DNA of 34,792 nucleotides from Candidatus Lernaella stagnicola. GTDB taxonomy: Bacteria > Lernaellota > Lernaellaia > Lernaellales > Lernaellaceae. Shown here one piece after another: positions 33,384 to 34,792 of the stretch. Where the stretch lies: positions 1 to 34,792 of the forward strand of contig JAVCCK010000009.1 of the NCBI GenBank assembly GCA_030765525.1, given 5' to 3'. The first letter of the stretch is position 1. Every line of letters begins with the position of its first letter. Below the pieces are notes generated by a model that searched no databases, had not been told where the DNA came from, and saw nothing but the letters and a program-made list of their open reading frames with translations. A program made the position numbers and the translations under genes.

Positions 33384-34541
33384 TTATTTCGACGGGCCCA
33401 CAGGCCTCGGCAAGCCTTCCAACAACTGTCCCAACCGGTCCGTGAAGTAGACGCCATTGTACTGCGCGTCGAAGTAGTTCGTCGAAAGCAACTCCGCCGG
33501 GTCGCGTTCGTAGAACAAAGTACCGTGGTTGATGCCCTCGATGAAGAACGTCGTCCAATTGCCTTCCGGCAACAAGTAATTGTCGCGCAGGTCGACCAGC
33601 GCGGCACGAAATTGCCACGGCTTCACTCGGGCGTCGGATCCGGCTTTGCAGTTATTCTGCCCGGGACCGTACGTGCTGCGAATCGAGATATCGGCCATGG
33701 ACGAGAACAACCCGAAGCGGGCATGCGGATACGTCTTGGAGAGATGGGTTTGGATCGCGGCCAGGCCGTCGCCACCCTCTTGGAAGCACGCGCTGCAATC
33801 TTCCGGCAACGCTTCGTTGACGTTCCACATCCAACGGATAACCGTTTGATAGCAAGGCGTTAGCACGGAGTCGTCGAAGAATATGGGCGCCGAATCATTC
33901 AACATCACGAGGTCGGCACTCGGGAAAGCCTCGGCCACAAGTGGGAATGCAGCCAAAACGCCGAACCCGCCGGCACTCATGCCCAACAGCACAACTTGGT
34001 CGACTTCGCCGGCGAAACGCTCCTCGATCGCATCCATAAACAACTGGCTGTTGTTCCACCCGACAAATTGCTGTCGCTGGATAAGCAAGGGCACCACGCC
34101 GTTGGGTTTGCTACCCATATGCAGGTCGCCCGTGCAATACGGAATGTAAACGAAGCTGTACTCACGCAGGGGATTCTCTTCCACCTCGGCCGAGAACAGC
34201 GCCATCGACAGGGAATCGCCGGCCACCCATTGGTTGAAACGTTCCTCAGGGAAGTTACGTGGTGATTCTAAACAAGTGCTCAAAGTCGCGCAGGCTCCGC
34301 CGCCATCAAGAAAAATAGCCAGTTTACGGGAGCCGACGTTTTCCCGGATGCCGATGCCGGTTCGTGAGCCGTCGCGGCATATGGCACCGTCAATCGGCAC
34401 CCACTCCCACGACAAGTCGTCGGAGTTGAATTCGTAGCCTTCGTCCGTGTCGTCATCGTCGTCGCTATCGTCAATACACACGCCGGCTAACCCTACGGTC
34501 ACGACCGCAATCAGGGCTAACACAACTAGAAAATGCCGCAT
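33384..34541 (-). CDS. Asp-tethered lipoprotein, pectin acetylesterase/Notum-like hydrolase
   Basis: 385 residues from ATG 34541, with GGAGG 5 bases upstream; the in-frame GTG at 34553 lacks this spacing. The signal peptide ends in VGLAGVC (Cys22), a weak lipobox because Val is at -1, followed by an acidic tether (DDSDDDDDTDEG). The body matches the pectin-acetylesterase/Notum family: LAIFLDGGGACATLSTC (74-90), FVYIPYCTGDLHMG (130-142), the nucleophile GMSAGG with Ser189, and His339 in GINHGTLF. Members cleave acetyl or palmitoleoyl esters from polysaccharide or protein. In this organism a surface carbohydrate or lipid ester is the likely target. It is convergent with the Ole-like operon and not obviously part of it. 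Confidence 0.9.
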   Translation of the reverse strand: MRHFLVVLALIAVVTVGLAGVCIDDSDDDDDTDEGYEFNSDDLSWEWVPIDGAICRDGSRTGIGIRENVGSRKLAIFLDGGGACATLSTCLESPRNFPEERFNQWVAGDSLSMALFSAEVEENPLREYSFVYIPYCTGDLHMGSKPNGVVPLLIQRQQFVGWNNSQLFMDAIEERFAGEVDQVVLLGMSAGGFGVLAAFPLVAEAFPSADLVMLNDSAPIFFDDSVLTPCYQTVIRWMWNVNEALPEDCSACFQEGGDGLAAIQTHLSKTYPHARFGLFSSMADISIRSTYGPGQNNCKAGSDARVKPWQFRAALVDLRDNYLLPEGNWTTFFIEGINHGTLFYERDPAELLSTNYFDAQYNGVYFTDRLGQLLEGLPRPVGPSK

Positions 34542-34792
34542 GTCATCCTCCACATTCTTTTTCTTCGCCTAACGACGACCAAGCATATTCGACTTTGAAA
34601 AGTGCCGAACCCAATCTGCCAAAAGTCCCGATATTTGTTATTCTTATATCGATAAACGTCGCCGATACTGGCGGCGAAAACGAAGGATGAGTTGAAAGCG
34701 GCAGCGGCTTGGCCTAAACGGTATACTGGAAAAACCGCCGATCTTCCGCCGAACATCGGGATGAACCCATTTCACTATAAGTGCCGCAGCGA
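34542..34792. other. Right-edge non-coding stretch
   Basis: This 251-base stretch upstream of the esterase gene holds no supported gene. A TATACT at 34722-34727 faces the plus strand without a clear -35, and an ATG at 34761 opens a frame that runs off the window after only 10 codons with no ribosome binding site, so it cannot be judged. Confidence 0.4.

Noticed and set aside
34761-34792. Start of a possible gene at the right edge
   Set aside because: Only ten codons are visible, with no ribosome binding site and no domain.
1-34792. CRISPR array, insertion sequence, phage or plasmid features, tRNA or rRNA
   Set aside because: No regularly spaced direct repeats of CRISPR size, no transposase, integrase or terminal inverted repeats, and no tRNA-like or rRNA-like sequence were seen when reading both strands.

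Overview
The window looks like a GC-rich chromosomal segment from a Gram-negative, deltaproteobacteria-like bacterium. Evidence: many lipoproteins with a signal peptide, a lipobox Cys and then a long Asp/Asn-rich tether; a PAS/GAF histidine kinase of deltaproteobacterial style; hemerythrin and cupin proteins; a short two-gene SUF-type Fe-S module; radical SAM enzymes; and an olefin-pathway-like (Ole) gene set. The Asp-tether style recalls metagenome-derived lineages such as Lernaellota or Bradymonadales-type Deltaproteobacteria, but that placement is inference. No tRNA, rRNA, CRISPR array, insertion sequence or phage gene was seen.

Layout. 1-2653 (-): a multi-PAS/GAF histidine kinase running off the left edge. 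2743-3258 (-): a small lipoprotein. 3453-4360 (+): cupin and hemerythrin. 4482-6715 (+): a Cys-rich lipoprotein and a Tat-exported FAD oxidoreductase that share a collagen-like Gly-X-Asp tether. 6897-8210 (+): an unrecognised helical protein with one membrane segment. 8211-8831: a 620-bp stretch without a convincing gene, headed by a near-consensus promoter. 8832-12950: three Asp-tethered lipoproteins (an S33 peptidase-like hydrolase, a LamG-like protein and a PAF-acetylhydrolase-like esterase), with a strong terminator after the first. 13035-14591 (-): a membrane/beta-propeller protein. 14821-16020 (+): an unrecognised exported protein. 16101-17770 (+): a SufC ATPase and a short SufB/SufD-family scaffold, resembling the minimal SMS (SmsCB) system. 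17774-19626 (-): a formylglycine-generating-enzyme-like lipoprotein and a START-like protein, overlapping by ATGA. 19719-22329 (+): two overlapping radical SAM genes. 22333-25676 (-): a propeller lipoprotein and a GMC oxidoreductase. 25750-26535 (+): exonuclease III. 26556-27194 (-): a TetR regulator divergent from the most interesting locus.

That locus, 27415-33265 (+), reads: OleD-like reductase fused to a metallo-beta-lactamase-fold hydrolase, ketoacyl synthase III, class I adenylate-forming enzyme, then PAPS-dependent sulfotransferase. The first three resemble OleD, OleA and OleC, which together condense two acyl chains, reduce the beta-keto acid and close a beta-lactone. The usual beta-lactone decarboxylase OleB is absent; an MBL hydrolase domain and a sulfotransferase are present instead. 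My best hypothesis is a modified Ole-type lipid pathway in which the fate of the beta-hydroxy acid or beta-lactone (opening, sulfation, or sulfation-assisted decarboxylation) differs from the known routes. The operon ends in a convergent intergenic region with a perfect hairpin and three helically phased 14-bp repeats, followed by a pectin-acetylesterase/Notum-like Asp-tethered lipoprotein (33384-34541, -).
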